Below are positions 24,110 to 26,619 of a stretch of 26,619 nucleotides of DNA, one piece after another. Positions within the stretch are counted from its first letter, which is position 1; every line of letters begins with the position of its first letter. The DNA is from DASXMT01 sp036521415. Its GTDB lineage: Bacteria; Actinomycetota; Acidimicrobiia; Acidimicrobiales; RAAP-2. The position numbers were made by a program, and so were the translations under genes. The stretch is from positions 1-26,619 of the forward strand of contig DATDHU010000114.1 of assembly GCA_036521415.1 (NCBI GenBank), written 5' to 3'. The notes under the pieces are model-generated. The model searched no databases and had not been told where the DNA came from. It worked only from the letters and a program-made list of their open reading frames with translations.

Positions 24110-25072
24110 ATGAAGCGACGCATCGCAGTGGCCGTGTCGGTACTGGTCACGATCTGGGTGGTCATCTCGGCTGTCGGCGCGGTCACCGCGCTGCCGGCCG
24201 AAGGGGCGACCCCGGGCGCCCCATCGACGGGAACGGTGATAGCCGCCGGGCCGAGCCCCTACGGGAAGGTGCTCTCCGTCGCCTCAGGGCAATTCGCCGG
24301 CTACTCCGTCTACTTGTTCAACCGCGACGTGCCCGGTCACGTTGCCTGCGACACCATCGTGGTCGCCGCCGTCAAGGTGTCGTGCACGGGCGCCGAGACC
24401 GATCTGACGGCAGACTGGCCGGCCGTTCTGACCACCGGCAAGCCGGTGGCTGGGGCCGGGGTGAACCGCCGGCTGCTCGGCAGCATCTACCGGAAGGACC
24501 TCCATGGCCGCCAGGTCACCTATGCCGGCCGTCCCCTCTATCTCTTCGACATGGGGCCGCACCAGTACGCCGGAGAGAACTTCGTCGAGTCGGTGCTCCC
24601 ACTGCCACCCTGGCGCGGGATCTGGTACCTCGTCTCGCCCACGACGGGAGCGCCGGCGATCAGCACGGCCACCATCTCCCCCCAGACGCTGACCACGGGT
24701 CAGTCGGTGATCAGCGCCATGATGTTCCCCGCCGTGGGAGCCACCGCCGTCACCACCTATACCTACAGCAAGGACTCGCCGCACCACAGCACGTGCCTCG
24801 GCGCCTGCGCGCTGGCCTGGCCCCCCGTGCTGACCACCGGCTCGCCCGAGGTCACCGGCGCGCTGTCCAAGGGCTCGGTCGGTGAGATCGTTCGCCCCGA
24901 CGGGACCCACCAGGTCACCTATCACGGCAAGCCCCTGTACTTCTATTCCGGAGAGGTTCCCCGACTCGACGCCAGCGGGAACCCGCTCGATCCAGCCACC
25001 ACCGGCAATGGCAACGGCCTGAAGGGACCGCGCAACTTCGGCGGGCGCTTCGCCCTCGTGTCAGCCGGCTGA
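24110..25072 (+). CDS. Secreted protein with two COG4315-type repeats
   Basis: A 320-residue exported protein. MKRRIAVAVSVLVTIW and the following hydrophobic stretch form a signal peptide, with a likely cleavage after about residue 33 (AEGA); there is no lipobox Cys. Two repeats follow, about 66-178 and 216-319. Each has an aromatic-rich opening (SVYLFNRD; TYTYSKD), two Cys (80/92; 229/233), a W-P-x-V-L-T-T-G motif, QVTYxGxPLYxF and a C-terminal aromatic strand. This matches the COG4315 family named lipoprotein with Yx(FWY)xxD motif, whose function is unknown to me. ATG 24110 has GGGAG six bases upstream. It lies 139 bases after the permease, same strand, and may be co-transcribed. Confidence 0.85.
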   Translation: MKRRIAVAVSVLVTIWVVISAVGAVTALPAEGATPGAPSTGTVIAAGPSPYGKVLSVASGQFAGYSVYLFNRDVPGHVACDTIVVAAVKVSCTGAETDLTADWPAVLTTGKPVAGAGVNRRLLGSIYRKDLHGRQVTYAGRPLYLFDMGPHQYAGENFVESVLPLPPWRGIWYLVSPTTGAPAISTATISPQTLTTGQSVISAMMFPAVGATAVTTYTYSKDSPHHSTCLGACALAWPPVLTTGSPEVTGALSKGSVGEIVRPDGTHQVTYHGKPLYFYSGEVPRLDASGNPLDPATTGNGNGLKGPRNFGGRFALVSAG

Positions 25073-25088
25073 CCGGGACCGGTCGCCC

Positions 25089-25152
25089 GTGCCGACACGA
25101 GACTGCCGACACCCGTCGCCCGGGCCGACAGCCGACACCCGAAACCCGAAAC
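25089..25152 (+). repeat. Cluster of short GCCGACAC / CCGAAAC repeats
   Basis: The 162-base gap between the secreted-protein gene and pyrF (convergent) holds TGCCGACAC at 25090-25098 and 25104-25112, GCCGACA at 25124-25130, GCCGACAC at 25131-25138 and two adjacent CCGAAAC units (25139-25152). No gene or clear hairpin terminator is visible there. Confidence 0.6.
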
Positions 25153-25234
25153 CCTCGGACGCAGCATCGGCTGCAGGACGGAGGCCCGGCGGCTCGATCG
25201 GGACCTAGCCCTTCCACATCGGGACGCCGGTGGC

Positions 25235-26155
25235 TCACTGGGACAGCGCCGAGGCCATGTCCTCTCGCAGCCGAAGGGCCGAGGCCCGGAGCCGGGACAC
25301 GTCCGGGCCGCTGGCCAGGACCGAACGCGACGCACTGGGAAGGACGGACCCCGGGAGGCAGCCCTTGAGCAGCGCACCCACGCCGGTCGCGGTGGCTCCC
25401 TGGGCGCCCACACCCGGCGACAGGACCGGACCGCCGAGGTCGGGCAGCGAAAAAGCGGACGGGGCCAGGGTCGCCCCGATGACCGCCCCGACCACGCCGG
25501 GTGTGGCGGCGTTCCGATCGGCGATCTCGGCCAGGAGGCTGTCGGCGATGGTCCGGCCACGCCCATCGGTCACCTCTTGCAAGGCTCTCCCTTCTGGGTT
25601 GGAGCTTCGCGCCACGACCATCACGCCGTTGCTGTGGGCCCGGGCCATGTCGATCATGGGCTCGATGGCACCGAGGCCCATGTAAGCCACCGCAGTCATC
25701 GCATCCGAGGCGAGGGGGCTGTCGGGGTCGAGCCAGGCCGAGGCGTAAGCCGAGGACGTGGAGCCGATGTCGCCGCGCTTGGCATCGGCGATGACCAAAA
25801 GGCCCGCTTGCCTGGCCCGGCGGATCACCGTCTCCAGGGCGGCGATGCCGGCAGCCCCCATGCGCTCGAAGAAGGCGACCTGTGGTTTCACCACCGGAAC
25901 CGTCCCGGCGAAGGCATCGACACATCGGCATCCGAACTCGAGCAGGCCATCGGCACTGTCCGGCAGTCTCCACTCGTTCAGCAGTGACGAGGAGGGGTCG
26001 ATCCCGACACACAGCGGGCCGGTGACCGACACGGCCGCAGCCACCCGTGCCCCGAAAGTGCCGGGCCCACCTGAGCCCCCGCCGTCACCCGGAGCCGAGG
26101 ACACACCCGAGCCTCCGGACCCAACCGGGCCACCGGACCCGTCGCTGTCACTCAT
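25235..26155 (-). CDS. pyrF: Orotidine 5'-phosphate decarboxylase
   Basis: A 306-residue enzyme for the last step of UMP synthesis. It is the type 2 subfamily: LCVGIDPS (about 48-55), VKPQVAFFERMG, catalytic DAKRGDIGSTSSAYA and LSPGVGAQG near the C-terminus. ATG 26155 overlaps the pyrD stop by eight bases. This start gives a Gly/Ser/Pro-rich leader of about 35 residues with low complexity; a later GTG before AAAVSVTGP could be the true start, but the coupled ATG is preferred. Continues the pyrimidine operon from the right. Confidence 0.94.
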   Translation of the reverse strand: MSDSDGSGGPVGSGGSGVSSAPGDGGGSGGPGTFGARVAAAVSVTGPLCVGIDPSSSLLNEWRLPDSADGLLEFGCRCVDAFAGTVPVVKPQVAFFERMGAAGIAALETVIRRARQAGLLVIADAKRGDIGSTSSAYASAWLDPDSPLASDAMTAVAYMGLGAIEPMIDMARAHSNGVMVVARSSNPEGRALQEVTDGRGRTIADSLLAEIADRNAATPGVVGAVIGATLAPSAFSLPDLGGPVLSPGVGAQGATATGVGALLKGCLPGSVLPSASRSVLASGPDVSRLRASALRLREDMASALSQ

Positions 26156-26619
26156 GAGCCGCTCCTCGCAGTTCGGAAACCGATCGAACGCCGTGCTTGC
26201 CGCACCAGGCCGTCAGCTCGTCGAGCACCCGACGGGGGGCACGCGGGTCCCGGAAGGTTGCCGTGCCCACCTGGACGGCGTCGGCCCCGGCCATGAGCAA
26301 CTCCACCGCGTGCACCCCGCTCATGATCCCGCCCACACCCACGATGGCCGCGTCGGGGAACGCACTCCGGCAGTCGTAGACGGCCCGGACGGCGACCGGG
26401 TGCATGGCCGCACCGGACAGCCCGCCACCGCCGGCCCCGAGGACGGGGCGGCGGGCCTCGACGTCGACGGCCATACCCAGCACGGTGTTGACGAGGGTGA
26501 TCGCGTCCGCCCCCGACGCCAGCGCCGAGCCGGCGATCTCGGCCAGATCGGCCACGTTGGGGCTCAGCTTTGCCCACAGGGGCAGGGTCGTCGCGTCACT
26601 GACGGCGCTGAGGACCTCG
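26148..26619 (-). CDS. pyrD: Dihydroorotate dehydrogenase, C-terminal part (5' end beyond window)
   Basis: The last 156 codons of a class 1 (probably 1B) dihydroorotate dehydrogenase, which oxidises dihydroorotate to orotate with FMN. Visible are LPLWAKLSPNV, ADAITLVNTVLGMAVD, GGGGLSG, the FMN-phosphate binding IVGVGGIMSG and AVQVGTATFRDP. The N-terminal half lies off the window. Its TGA overlaps the pyrF start by eight bases, so the two are translationally coupled. Confidence 0.93.
   Translation of the reverse strand, partial: EVLSAVSDATTLPLWAKLSPNVADLAEIAGSALASGADAITLVNTVLGMAVDVEARRPVLGAGGGGLSGAAMHPVAVRAVYDCRSAFPDAAIVGVGGIMSGVHAVELLMAGADAVQVGTATFRDPRAPRRVLDELTAWCGKHGVRSVSELRGAAHE

Noticed and set aside
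1..26619. CRISPR arrays, insertion sequences, integrases or phage genes
   Set aside because: Looked for spaced direct repeats, transposase motifs and terminal inverted repeats; none seen. All large genes are chromosomal types with uniform GC-rich codon use.

Overview
The window is GC-rich, actinobacterial chromosomal DNA. GTG starts are frequent, genes overlap by 1-8 bases, and many proteins resemble mycobacterial ones: a SepIVA-like septation protein, a GlbO-type truncated haemoglobin, and the Rv2411c/Rv2410c/Rv2409c-type ATP-grasp/alpha-E/transglutaminase set. The mix of house-keeping order and signalling genes would fit a deep-branching actinobacterium such as Acidimicrobiia; that placement is inference. 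I see no insertion sequences, CRISPR, tRNA, rRNA or phage genes.

Layout. (1) 1-233: the end of an acyl carrier protein gene (minus). (2) 426-2164: a GlxA-type AraC regulator and a DJ-1/PfpI (isonitrile-hydratase-like) enzyme, both minus, with near-identical nucleophile-Cys motifs. (3) 2335-5911: a plus-strand operon of circularly permuted ATP-grasp ligase, alpha-E protein and transglutaminase-fold protein, predicted to act on peptides. (4) 5923-7653: a truncated haemoglobin (minus) and an acyl-CoA dehydrogenase (plus). (5) 15345-7719: a long, tightly packed minus-strand operon, DAK2/FakA-like - recG - rsmD - coaD - sepIVA-like - DUF177 - rpmF - plsX. It joins DNA repair, ribosome maturation, CoA synthesis, septation and phospholipid precursor synthesis, and diverges from rpmB (plus, 15404-15613).

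(6) 15784-25072 is the most unusual part: a signalling and transport locus. A response regulator fused to a class III nucleotide cyclase is followed, one base after its stop, by a MacB-like ABC ATPase, whose stop overlaps the start of a polytopic histidine kinase. On the opposite strand lie a receiver-only protein and a NarL-type regulator. Beyond them come the 8-helix FtsX/MacB-like permease that should pair with the ATPase, and a secreted two-repeat COG4315-like protein. One visible kinase with three receivers (cyclase output, DNA-binding output, no output) suggests a branched phosphosignalling system tied to an ABC machine and possibly to a cyclic nucleotide.

(7) 25235-26619: pyrF and the C-terminal part of pyrD (minus), end of a pyrimidine operon.

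Several genes without a Shine-Dalgarno sequence (glbO, the DAK2 gene, the NarL regulator, rpmF) have a TANNNT hexamer 6-9 bases before the start codon, suggesting leaderless or nearly leaderless transcripts.
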